The notes beneath the pieces are model-generated. The model saw nothing but the letters and a program-made list of their open reading frames with translations, was not told where the DNA came from and ran no database searches. Positions 8,341-17,288 of a stretch of 64,000 nucleotides of DNA are shown here, piece by piece (the stretch's first letter is position 1; each line of letters starts with the position of its first letter). The DNA lies in NCBI GenBank assembly GCA_016928305.1, contig JAFGKY010000053.1, positions 1 through 64,000 of the forward strand, read 5' to 3'. Both the position numbers and the translations under genes were made by a program. The stretch comes from Bacteroidales bacterium. GTDB lineage: Bacteria > Bacteroidota > Bacteroidia > Bacteroidales > UBA10428.

Positions 8341-10224
8341 TTAGCTCTTTATCAGCTTATGTATAAACACGGACGCATCATCCGAAATGCGGATCGTATA
8401 AAAGCCGGTCGATAGCGATGAAATATCAAAAGAAAAGGATTTTTCGCTGATGACATGTTTCATCACGGGACAGCCGTAGATGTCATATATGACCAGTTCA
8501 GATTTTGGTTTTCCGGTTTGAATGATGTTTAATATTCCATGCTCATTAGGATTTGGGAAAATACGTACGGTTGTCTGATCACGAAATTGTTGATCACCGG
8601 TTGTCTGGTTGGAAATTGTAATCCGTAGCCTTCCCCGGATATCCGATTCATCATTTGCGACTGCAGTTACTGTAATGGTTCCATCTTGTTTTGCCGTTAA
8701 CAAACCTTCTGCGTCAATGCAGGCAACATTTGTATCCGATACAGTCCAGCTTACCGTGTTATCAGTGGCATCCAACGGATAAGCGGTAGCTGACAGTTGC
8801 AGGGAACCCCCGTATGTGTCAATTGTTTTGGCACCGTTTTCTCCTGTTATAACAATATCTGTAACTTTAATGAACTCGGATGATGCTTCGGGGATTCCGG
8901 AAACATCAAGAACAAAAACCGTGTTCATTGGATCAGGAGCTGTATCCGGCAGGGATAACCGGATGTATCCGTTACTGTCGGCAAAACTTATTGATGTGGT
9001 TGTTTCGGTCAGGGTATATATTTTTTTTATGGAATTGACAAGGGATGGTATCTTGAGTATACCATTATCCGGCCATTCAAAGACATGCGCAAAGAGTTTT
9101 CCCGGCTTTTTTGTATAATAACCCCACACGGGTTCTGATGCAAACGGACTTCGTGTTGCTGCATAAATACTTTCACTGTTGACGGCCATCCATTCCCCAA
9201 TTTGATTTAATACCTTCACGGACTGTTCGGGTACAGTGCCATCGCCTTTTGGACCTATATTCAGCAGATAATTCCCGTCTCTTGACACGACTTTAACCAT
9301 TTCGCGAATCAGGGTCGCCGGAGTTTTATAGTTTTGATCCCATATTTTATAGCCCCATGAGTTATTCATGGTCTGACAGGTCTCCCATGGCCTGTTAAGG
9401 GGTGTATCGGGTACTTCCTTCTCGGGGCAATCAAAATCGCCCAAACTGAAACTTCTGCAGACGCGTTCGTTGATAATGACGGCCGTATCCAGACTTCTAA
9501 GGTAATTATACAGATCTTCACCGTCTGATTTTGTCCACCAGGATGAAAGGGTGGGGGATCCTGCATTGTAAGTCCAGTCTCCATCAAACCACATTACAGC
9601 CGGGTGATACCGGGTAATTAATTCATTCAGCTGCACTTTCATGTCAGCAATATAATCTGTTCTGGCACTTTCGGAAGCCATATTGGAATAATAGGTATGA
9701 CGGTTTATTTCCTGTGAAGAGTGATTCCAGTCGAGAATCGAGTAATACAGGCAGAATTTTATGTCCTGCGCTTCACACGAGTCTTTCAGCTCCTGCAGAA
9801 TATCTCTTGTGCCGAATGCGGTATAATCGGGCAGATCATACATTGTTGTTCCGGTGATATCCTTAAAGCTCTGGACATCCGTTTCCCACATACAAAAGCC
9901 TTCATGATGTTTGGCCGTGATCACCAGGTATTTCATACCCGCATTCTTAGCCAGCCGTGCAATGGTGCCGGCATTAAAATCCGATGGATTAAAATTTGCT
10001 GATACCTGGGTCTGATACGCTGATTTGGTCCAGTTCTCCTCACTGAATGCCCATTCACCATGTCCAAGGTATGAGTAAGATCCGAAATGGATGAACATCC
10101 CAAACCGGGCTTCATACCACCATTCCATCCTGGGCGGGATGGTATATTGAGCTTTCGATGCATGGATTGAAATCTGAATCATGAGAATTATCAGTGCGTA
10201 TAACCGGTACGAATGTTCTTTCAT
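8341..10224 (-). CDS. Secreted alpha-L-fucosidase (GH29) with Big2 and T9SS sorting domains
   Basis: 627 residues. Signal peptide 1-26; GH29 catalytic domain about 30-370 with FGMFIHFGSYSY, TAKHHEGFCMW and the nucleophile Asp214 in VMWFDGDW; a small beta domain to about 445; a Big2-like immunoglobulin domain about 450-535 (ends TITVTAVANDESDIRG); and a type-A T9SS sorting domain from VRIFPNPNEHG to the end. It should be exported through T9SS and release terminal alpha-L-fucose from glycans at or outside the cell surface. The gene is convergent with the metallopeptidase (18-base gap), and no PUL genes surround it. Confidence 0.92.
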   Translation of the reverse strand: MKEHSYRLYALIILMIQISIHASKAQYTIPPRMEWWYEARFGMFIHFGSYSYLGHGEWAFSEENWTKSAYQTQVSANFNPSDFNAGTIARLAKNAGMKYLVITAKHHEGFCMWETDVQSFKDITGTTMYDLPDYTAFGTRDILQELKDSCEAQDIKFCLYYSILDWNHSSQEINRHTYYSNMASESARTDYIADMKVQLNELITRYHPAVMWFDGDWTYNAGSPTLSSWWTKSDGEDLYNYLRSLDTAVIINERVCRSFSLGDFDCPEKEVPDTPLNRPWETCQTMNNSWGYKIWDQNYKTPATLIREMVKVVSRDGNYLLNIGPKGDGTVPEQSVKVLNQIGEWMAVNSESIYAATRSPFASEPVWGYYTKKPGKLFAHVFEWPDNGILKIPSLVNSIKKIYTLTETTTSISFADSNGYIRLSLPDTAPDPMNTVFVLDVSGIPEASSEFIKVTDIVITGENGAKTIDTYGGSLQLSATAYPLDATDNTVSWTVSDTNVACIDAEGLLTAKQDGTITVTAVANDESDIRGRLRITISNQTTGDQQFRDQTTVRIFPNPNEHGILNIIQTGKPKSELVIYDIYGCPVMKHVISEKSFSFDISSLSTGFYTIRISDDASVFIHKLIKS

Positions 10225-10312
10225 GGGATGTTTATTTGAATGTACGATTCATACTTTTTTTGAGAAATTTCAAAAAGTTACAGGTTGTCTGCGAAACCTC
10301 CTCACCCCCTTC

Positions 10313-10335
10313 CCCCTCTCCAGCCTGGAGAGGGG
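10313..10335. repeat. CCCCTCTCC/GGAGAGGGG palindrome, copy 1
   Basis: CCCCTCTCCAGCCTGGAGAGGGG-type palindrome (given in two halves: CCCCTCTCCAG then CCTGGAGAGGGG), preceded by CCTCACCCCCTTC. Three further copies in this window (28971, 43328, 60303) share both the palindrome and the adjacent CCTCACCCC or GGGGTGAGG box, in either orientation. Confidence 0.8.
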
Positions 10336-10499
10336 ACGCTTCATTGACCTCAGGCTGGAGCGAAAAAGCAATTTACGGTGAATAAAGAAAGGTAATAATA
10401 TTTATCAAAAAAAGGTTAAGCAATTCTTTTTTGATGACCTGCAAAAGGTACAGCAGGGCAATTGGGCATTGTTACCCATGATCAGTCGCAGGAATCGCC

Positions 10500-11213
10500 T
10501 CAGTCAGCCAATGGTAATCCATCCGTATTTTCGGAAATGTGGTTGAAATCTGCCCAACCGATCAACCCCGCCGCTGATTTTATCAGGTACCTGTAGTCGA
10601 AGTATTCCCGGTTAGTTTTATCACAGACAAGCAGTTCAATTTCTGAACCATCGCTTAATATGGCGACCTGGTTTATCAGATCGGTCTCTTTATAAATCAA
10701 GAATCCTTTCTTTACCCTGGCTTTCACCCCGACATAATAGGCAAACTGTTCTATCCAGTGCGGGACACGGTTGATCTTATCCACCACAATTTTCTCCCTA
10801 CTGGTCCAGAAACCATTCCATTGATCCACGTATATGATCCCGTTTCCGTTAAAAACAGGCCATCCCGGGAAAAAATCAATGAGAGATATTTTCTCCCCGT
10901 CAAACCAATACACCATGTACTCATCATCATCACTGGGACCGGGAGTATGAACCACTATTTCTTTGTAATTGTCCTTTGTGTCAATGTCAACCAACATAAA
11001 CCCGTCCGGTTCTCCGTTATTAAACCGGTTAATGGTTTCCTTGTCATCAATCCAGAGTCTGAATCCGTTTGGATATTCGTTTTGTTCCAGTTTTATTTTT
11101 TCAGCTTTACCATTACCGTTCAGGTCTGTTTCAGCAGAAAATACAAAAAGCTGTGCCTGCAATCCAGTTATTGCCGGAATGCCAAAAAAGAGAATGAAAA
11201 GTAATTTTTTCAT
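10500..11213 (-). CDS. Exported protein of unknown function, possible SH3-like C-terminus
   Basis: 237 residues with a clear signal peptide (MKKLLFILFFGIPAITGLQAQ). The start of the mature part, AETDLNGNGKAEKIKLEQ, resembles an FG-GAP/calcium-loop-like repeat, and GFMLVDIDTKDNYKEIVV is a second such element, as in integrin-like propeller fragments. The last 60 residues (YRYLIKSAAGLIGWADF) look like a bacterial SH3-type strand pattern. No T9SS sorting domain. Isolated gene; function unknown. Confidence 0.72.
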   Translation of the reverse strand: MKKLLFILFFGIPAITGLQAQLFVFSAETDLNGNGKAEKIKLEQNEYPNGFRLWIDDKETINRFNNGEPDGFMLVDIDTKDNYKEIVVHTPGPSDDDEYMVYWFDGEKISLIDFFPGWPVFNGNGIIYVDQWNGFWTSREKIVVDKINRVPHWIEQFAYYVGVKARVKKGFLIYKETDLINQVAILSDGSEIELLVCDKTNREYFDYRYLIKSAAGLIGWADFNHISENTDGLPLAD

Positions 11214-11456
11214 ATTAGGGCGGGTTTATTTTTTCCTTATGAATACTTTTTTGGGTGAATTTTTATCGCGTCTTCACAGATCTTTTAACGGGATCTCCCA
11301 TTATCCTATAATAATGAAATGCATTGGGAGTACAAGCAAAAACCAAATATAAATAAATAAAGTAAATGGATGCTGATAATTAAACCGGCAGGCAATAAAA
11401 TAATTTAAAGATGATCTGTACCTGAAAGAAATTGTATGAATAAAAACAAGGCTTTA

Positions 11457-11696
11457 TTATTGCTGTAATTCCTTCTCTTTTCCTCTTTTTGCTTCTAAAA
11501 AGGCCATTATAAACATACCAGTGGCTCCCAATATGCCAATTAAAAAAGGAATTCCGAAATCACTATTCAGAAAGGCAAGGAGTTTAAAAGGCTCTTTGGT
11601 CCCCAGACTCCTTCCAAAGGCATATCCGATAACGATGCATGCCAGGGCCAGGAAGAATAGACCAATAACAATATAAGTTTTAGTATTTTTTTTCAT
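11457..11696 (-). CDS. Small two-helix membrane protein
   Basis: 79 residues with two hydrophobic segments (about 8-28 and 44-66), a short positively charged start (MKKNTKTY) and a charged tail (EAKRGKEKELQQ). This places both termini in the cytosol. No motif known to me. The flanks are AT-rich and non-coding. Confidence 0.6.
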   Translation of the reverse strand: MKKNTKTYIVIGLFFLALACIVIGYAFGRSLGTKEPFKLLAFLNSDFGIPFLIGILGATGMFIMAFLEAKRGKEKELQQ

Positions 11697-11851
11697 ATTA
11701 CTGTTATTTGGTTTTTACGCAAGGATTATCCTTTTTAACTTTTTGTCAATGAGATAAATTAGCCAGAACTTATTAAAGTTAGCTTAAATTAAGCAATAAA
11801 AAAATATTTTTGTAATAATTCAGTCAGGCGCGTATAAATTTTTATTCTCAC

Positions 11852-14284
11852 TTAAAACAACCTTGCCTGCTTTATGTAAATCTTTCGGATACCGTTTACT
11901 ATATCCACTTTGAATTCAATATCTATCGGATTGCATTCAAAGAATAACCTGCAGTAATGATAATGTACGGCCATGCAATAGTCCTTTAAAACTTTTAATT
12001 CATCAGCCGTCATCACTGTTTTTCCCTCCATTCCGGGTACATTTGAATGATTTATGTATTCAAAAATATCTTCATTGGAATAGGTATAGTAAATGATCTG
12101 GTCGGGGAAGTAGTTTCCATCGGGACTTACAACACTTATTTCGTCAACCTGCACGTTTATGGTGATGGCTGCATTATAAGGATTATACAGGTTTTTGGTA
12201 ACGACCACGCCATTGGCAGCCTCAGACGGGAAAGAACGATGAACCAGGATACCCATGGCAACGGTTTTGTGATCGATTTTAAAATAATCCCTTTCTTCAA
12301 AGGCACCGAAATTCCATAAACTGGCCCATACTCTTTTAATGGCCCTGTCAATCAGACGGTCAGGATCGGTCAATGTGCCTGTATATGAATCATACAAACC
12401 GGCGCCATTAAAGCCTTCGATGTCCTCGGCATTGGTTGATGAGCGGAAACGTATGTTGGTAAAACCTGTGATTGTTGACACCCGGTCCTTTACCCGTCTG
12501 AGTAAACTTGTGTCAAGCGGACAGTTCTTAATGGAATCCTGCAATACCCTTAACTGTTTCTGACGCCATGCAACATCGGTTTGAAATAACGTATCTTCTA
12601 ACATACCATGAATAAAATCATCCAGACCATATTCCTTTATATGCCGGTAATAATAATAAAACGGTATGGCAAAATAACCTTCAGGCACGGGCAGTGGCCC
12701 GTAACCGACAACGTTTACCTTTGTCAGTTCTGCGAAATTGGCAGCTTTCCCGCCGATCAGTGAAACCGAATTCAGATCAGCGCCGGCCAGATCCACCAGC
12801 CCTGATGTAACAGTGTCCAGGTCAAGAACATGTGGTGTCTGGGGTTCTTTTTGTGCCCAGTAATTCTGTGCTTCCTGAAGCGTGGCTTCACGGATGTAAA
12901 ACGAATCAAGTGTGACTTCTAAATATACCAGTTTATTCAGCAGGTTATTCAGTTTTGGATTTGTCCACCCGTCGCGAAGCGCCATATTGGGTGTTCCGCG
13001 GTTATGACTTAACACATTAATATGACTTAGCGGTGTTTGAAATTCAGTTGTAATTATTCCTGCAACAACTGCAATGTCAATGGGTATGCCGTTTAATAGT
13101 ACAATGTCATGCCTCCCCAGGTATGTACCGGGCAATTCGGAAACCGTAACTTTTCTCAGGTAACCGTAATTTGCCTCCGGATTCAGTGGTTGGTAATTCT
13201 GACCCTGGTATAATTCATCGGATGAGATTACAGCGACATCGGGACATGCTGCCCAGCCTGTTGAATTAGCATAAAAACGTAACCTGTTCCCGATAAAAGA
13301 AGTCTCCTTTACTTTATCATATACTGCTTTTATATCATTGCAATCGAGTTCATCGCCTGTAAAAAAGTCAAGCGTATAAATATCCGATGAGATAAAATGA
13401 TTCACTGAGGCCAGGATATAGATGCGGTTTTCATTCTTCGTGTATTGTTCGAGGTTGAACATCGCATGTCCTTTGCTGTAGCCCAGCACCTGGGCACAAA
13501 AATCATAATGGATGAAATATTTGTTGGAATTGGAATAATATATTTTACCATCAGGGATAGAATAGGTTATTTTGATCGATTTCACTTCACCAAATGTGGG
13601 ATTTAAAGGCAGGCCCTGCAGCATGGTAAAGGCTTCGGGCCGGATGATTTTATCCAGGTAGTCTATATCAGCATAGGACAACTTTAAAATTTCGTATGCC
13701 TCATCTGCATCCTGATAGACATATTGCTGGGTATAATAGCCGCTTTTGTTTATTATCAGGGTATCCGATTCTGCAGAAGTACTTTTTTCATGATTATCAG
13801 CCCGGACATAGCACGATGATTTTTCTTTGCTGATATTTACACCATTATAACCTTTGACGATTTTGTATGAATGACTGTTTTCTTCACATGCGACTGTCAG
13901 AAGGTATATGCCGTTGGGAACATAAGCCAGACTTATTTCACCACTTCCCGCAAGCGATGTGCGGGACAGGCCGGTTTCCTGACCCAGTATGGTAATAATC
14001 CGTATATCTATTTTTTTGTCAGAATGCCAGTAAATCCTGTTATCAGCAGACGCAATGCCGTAAACATCATGACCCGATGCATCATCGATACCGGTTATGA
14101 AACTGAAACATCCCGTTTCGTCGGTGGTCATCTTTATATCGGTTCCCTGTATGCTGACCCCGGCTTCCGGTATTGGATTTTTTGTGTACGTATCAATTAC
14201 CTTGCCTGAATATATTCTCTGCCCTTCAGCCAATGCAGGAATTATCAGGATGATTACCAGTATGGAAAGAAAAATCTTTTTCAC
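11852..14284 (-). CDS. Exported PEP-synthase/dikinase-like protein: CarboxypepD_reg, phosphohistidine domain, ATP-grasp domain
   Basis: 810 residues starting at GTG 14284, whose GTGA overlaps the stop of the gene before it. Signal peptide 1-22; a carboxypeptidase-regulatory-like domain about 23-80; a segment like a T9SS sorting domain but internal (about 92-145, ILGQE...PNGIYLLTV...YKIVKG); an unassigned region to about 380; a swivelling phosphohistidine-type domain (about 385-465) with candidate His421 in TEFQTPLSHINVLSHNRGTP; and a PPDK/PEP-synthase ATP-grasp domain (about 505-810) with IGGKAANFAEL and RSSTNAED at 614-621. The His domain precedes the ATP-grasp domain, the reverse of PEP synthase and the same as glucan water dikinase. 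The signal peptide implies function outside the cytosol, where ATP supply is unclear. Confidence 0.8.
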   Translation of the reverse strand: MKKIFLSILVIILIIPALAEGQRIYSGKVIDTYTKNPIPEAGVSIQGTDIKMTTDETGCFSFITGIDDASGHDVYGIASADNRIYWHSDKKIDIRIITILGQETGLSRTSLAGSGEISLAYVPNGIYLLTVACEENSHSYKIVKGYNGVNISKEKSSCYVRADNHEKSTSAESDTLIINKSGYYTQQYVYQDADEAYEILKLSYADIDYLDKIIRPEAFTMLQGLPLNPTFGEVKSIKITYSIPDGKIYYSNSNKYFIHYDFCAQVLGYSKGHAMFNLEQYTKNENRIYILASVNHFISSDIYTLDFFTGDELDCNDIKAVYDKVKETSFIGNRLRFYANSTGWAACPDVAVISSDELYQGQNYQPLNPEANYGYLRKVTVSELPGTYLGRHDIVLLNGIPIDIAVVAGIITTEFQTPLSHINVLSHNRGTPNMALRDGWTNPKLNNLLNKLVYLEVTLDSFYIREATLQEAQNYWAQKEPQTPHVLDLDTVTSGLVDLAGADLNSVSLIGGKAANFAELTKVNVVGYGPLPVPEGYFAIPFYYYYRHIKEYGLDDFIHGMLEDTLFQTDVAWRQKQLRVLQDSIKNCPLDTSLLRRVKDRVSTITGFTNIRFRSSTNAEDIEGFNGAGLYDSYTGTLTDPDRLIDRAIKRVWASLWNFGAFEERDYFKIDHKTVAMGILVHRSFPSEAANGVVVTKNLYNPYNAAITINVQVDEISVVSPDGNYFPDQIIYYTYSNEDIFEYINHSNVPGMEGKTVMTADELKVLKDYCMAVHYHYCRLFFECNPIDIEFKVDIVNGIRKIYIKQARLF

Positions 14285-15189
14285 TGTATGACAAGGATTT
14301 TTTTAAAACTGCACGACATTTGATCCGTTATTTTTGCAGCATATATCCCTTCTTTCAGGTTGCCGATGTCTATTTCCGTTATACCGGAAAACAATTCACA
14401 TGTCATCACCACCGAACCTGAAATGTTTAAAATGCTGATGGTTGAAGGCACCTTGTGCATAGCCGGTAATTCTATGGATAGCCTGCTGGTTGCCGGTACC
14501 GGGTAGATGTTCACCTCCGGATTATCCTTTAGGGTTTCAACAGCCGTGAGGAAATGATCGCAATCCACCAGCGACATTTCGTTCTGATAGATTAACTCAC
14601 CGTTTGTCTCGAAACAATTCAGATAATGACCATAGTATCCGATATGAAAGCAAGGCGGATCTTCCATAATACCACCCGAATGGCCGATCCCTTCCAGCAG
14701 GGTAATGGTTGCACAACAGCCGCCACAGATCTCGGGAACGGATGAAATGACCTTCCTGCCATCCGTCAAGGTATTAACACGATTAATAATTTGCCCTTTT
14801 CCAATTTCCGCACGAATCGTGTCCCCAAGTTCGAGGTCATAATCAAAAAGCATAACTTCGGTATCCTCATCCTTCCTTATCAGGAAAAAATTGTTATTGT
14901 CATCACGAATTGCACCCGCATATACTCTTTCATAATAGAAAGGTGTATCATAATAACTGATACCTGATTTATAGAGCTTATAATACGGTCGGGAATTAAT
15001 TATTGTATCCGATTCAATGAAGTATTCATATTTCTCCCGGATCACTTCCATATTGTAATCAGGAGCATAAGAAATCTCCGATATTTTCCATTTTGTCTGC
15101 GGATCAATCGGAAACCGACTGTTGGACTGTGCATCCAGCTTGCCTATAAAAATCCATACGGTACCAATAGCCAATAACATTTTGTTCAT
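14281..15189 (-). CDS. T9SS cargo protein, single-module paralogue
   Basis: 302 residues: signal peptide 1-20, one repeat module (about 22-215) and a type-A T9SS sorting domain (from VNIYPVPATSRLSIE). The module has the pattern DTIINSRPYYKLYKSG, then YERVYAGAIRDDNNNFF, LFDYDLELGDTI, DGRKVI and LEGIGHSGG, ending with a Cys-bearing NGELIYQN stretch. The same order of motifs appears twice in the next gene upstream. It includes a C-G-G-C-C cluster (residues about 155-160). Middle gene of a three-gene operon (17-base gap upstream, 4-base overlap downstream). No catalytic motif; a surface structural or binding role is plausible. Confidence 0.8.
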   Translation of the reverse strand: MNKMLLAIGTVWIFIGKLDAQSNSRFPIDPQTKWKISEISYAPDYNMEVIREKYEYFIESDTIINSRPYYKLYKSGISYYDTPFYYERVYAGAIRDDNNNFFLIRKDEDTEVMLFDYDLELGDTIRAEIGKGQIINRVNTLTDGRKVISSVPEICGGCCATITLLEGIGHSGGIMEDPPCFHIGYYGHYLNCFETNGELIYQNEMSLVDCDHFLTAVETLKDNPEVNIYPVPATSRLSIELPAMHKVPSTISILNISGSVVMTCELFSGITEIDIGNLKEGIYAAKITDQMSCSFKKILVIQ

Positions 15190-15206
15190 GATACTTTGTA
15201 TTGCGT

Positions 15207-17030
15207 TTATTCAATTATAATCTTTTGAGTTGAAAAGACATTTGCTTCATTTATCTTTAAAATATATATGCCTTTTTTAAAATCCCTCAGCCTGATATCC
15301 ACCGATGTAGAATTTTCAATATTTCTTGTGAAAACCTTAATCCCTAATATATTATAGATTTCAACCGAAGTTATTTTTGCATCGGGCTGAATGGATTCAA
15401 TGCATATCCTGTCTTTGGCCGGTACCGGAAATATTCTGACTGAAGGATGGTCCGAAACCGTTGTCGAAATCACAGGATTATTCCAGATAAAAAAACTAAA
15501 ATCAAATCTGATATCGTTATAGGTTGTGTCATAAAATGCCTTGGTATGAATGGTGTTTACCGAACATTCAATGGTATAGTAGCCCATTTCCAGTATACCA
15601 GCCGGAATGGTGTCGGTAATTATGGTTGTTATCATGGGTTGATCCGGAATTATGGGATTTGCGTCATTATAATACAAATCAACCTTAAACAGGTAACCAT
15701 TTTTCGTTACATTATAACCTGAAAATTCCGGCATAAACCCGTTTTCAGCAGGAACGGGATAACATAATTTGATTTTGAAGTTTTTATCAGAATTGCTGTA
15801 TATATAATTCGGCATGACTTCAACACTGTTGCATGCGGGAAAGGATGCATCGCTGTAATTCAATTCACAATTGCATATGCTGTAATTATGATATATGAGC
15901 GCATCATTTTCAGCATAACAGGTTAAATACGTATATACCTCTTTCTCATTAAGAAAATCAAGGGTTGAGCCTATGCCTGCAATTATTTTCTTGTTCCAGT
16001 AATCATCTCCGAAGTAAATTATTTTCCGGTTGTCAAGGAAGGTATCGACGTCAAATACGGTTTCTCCGTAATAAATTTTAGCGTCGTTTTTTTCTCCTTT
16101 CATAAGCGTGAAATCGTATAATAATTCTTCATTCCATGATCCGTTTTGTACAAAGTAGTATTTGTTTTCCTGGTCCCTCAGCGCACCCATATATTTATTC
16201 TCATCCAGGGTACACGAATACCCGTTATGTTCGGTACGGAACAGCTCGTTATTTCTTTTATACAATTTATAATACAGCGTGCTGTTGATGAGGGTATCAC
16301 CGGAAATAGAATACTGGTATCTTGCGTAATGAATCAATGTGTCATTATCAATATCTTTGTTATACCTCCATTGGGCTGACGGATCGATGTTATATTGAAG
16401 ATCGGGATTTACTATGTCACAGTTTGAATCAAGATGGGGTGTGTTTTGATAAACCAATTCCCCGTTTTCGGCATAACAGATCAGGTGGCACGCGCATTCA
16501 CCTGAATGCAGGGGAATATATGAAGTTCCTCCGCTCAGCAGTCCTCCGTTTGTCCCGATTCCTTCGATCAGGAAACCTGTTGTAAAATGCCCGATGTCGT
16601 AGTAAAATATTTTCCGGCCGTCGGGCAATGAGTCAACGGAGATGATCGTCTTTCCTTTGGCAATTACGGATTTAATGGTATCGCCGACATTGAGGTTAAA
16701 ATCATACAGCCCTATTTCTGTTGCTTTTTTCTTTTTGATGTAATAGATACTGTTGTTTTTTTCACGTATGGCACCCACATATACATCGGAAAAATAAAAG
16801 GGCATATCATAAAAGGCTACACCTGACTTATATAATTTGTAGTAATTGAGGTTGTTGATTAGGGTATCCCCGTGAATGAAATACCTGGTTTTTTCAATGA
16901 TTTTCCATACGGCATCCATGGAATCTACTCTCCAGGCCGATGCCGGATTGATGGGGAAACGGCTTCCGCTTTGGGCATGAAGCATGCCTGATACAGATAA
17001 GATTAACCCGGTAAGCAATAATCTCCTCAT
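15207..17030 (-). CDS. T9SS cargo protein with two tandem copies of the module
   Basis: 607 residues: signal peptide 1-19, module A (about 22-205), module B (about 210-385), a beta-rich region (about 390-515), and a type-A T9SS sorting domain (from VRIFPVPAKDRICIE). Both modules share DTLINxxxYYKLYK, VYVGAIR or KYMGALR, LYDFNL or LYDFTL, DGRKI or DNRKI, IEGIG or IAGIG, and a closing Cys-rich segment ending NGELVYQN or NDALIYHN. First gene of the operon that ends with the exported dikinase-like protein, so it may be processed or modified together with it. No enzymatic motif. Confidence 0.8.
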   Translation of the reverse strand: MRRLLLTGLILSVSGMLHAQSGSRFPINPASAWRVDSMDAVWKIIEKTRYFIHGDTLINNLNYYKLYKSGVAFYDMPFYFSDVYVGAIREKNNSIYYIKKKKATEIGLYDFNLNVGDTIKSVIAKGKTIISVDSLPDGRKIFYYDIGHFTTGFLIEGIGTNGGLLSGGTSYIPLHSGECACHLICYAENGELVYQNTPHLDSNCDIVNPDLQYNIDPSAQWRYNKDIDNDTLIHYARYQYSISGDTLINSTLYYKLYKRNNELFRTEHNGYSCTLDENKYMGALRDQENKYYFVQNGSWNEELLYDFTLMKGEKNDAKIYYGETVFDVDTFLDNRKIIYFGDDYWNKKIIAGIGSTLDFLNEKEVYTYLTCYAENDALIYHNYSICNCELNYSDASFPACNSVEVMPNYIYSNSDKNFKIKLCYPVPAENGFMPEFSGYNVTKNGYLFKVDLYYNDANPIIPDQPMITTIITDTIPAGILEMGYYTIECSVNTIHTKAFYDTTYNDIRFDFSFFIWNNPVISTTVSDHPSVRIFPVPAKDRICIESIQPDAKITSVEIYNILGIKVFTRNIENSTSVDIRLRDFKKGIYILKINEANVFSTQKIIIE

Positions 17031-17288
17031 AGTAATGAATAGGGTATGCTTTATACTAAGAAAAGATTAATGAAGATAATGAAAAGTTGCGTGGTGATAA
17101 AGAAATTTATTTTGCAAAAGCAATCCTCACCGCAAGACTGGTTTGGTGTTGCGTCAGGGCACTGATCAATTATTTGCCATACCTTGATAATTCCCTTGCG
17201 GATTCAACGATAACGCTTTCATCCGATGGCGGGAGGTTCCATTTGTTACTCTGTCCGCCGGCGGGGCATTAAAGTCTTTTCCTTAACC

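Noticed and set aside
14281-14284. Frameshift at the junction of the cargo and dikinase-like genes
   Set aside because: The 4-base GTGA overlap with an in-phase GTG start and signal peptide is ordinary translational coupling.
17087-17272. 61-codon open frame on the plus strand and a protein-like minus-strand stretch ending RELSRYGK
   Set aside because: No start context or recognisable domain; could be the relic of a gene but the evidence is too thin to call.
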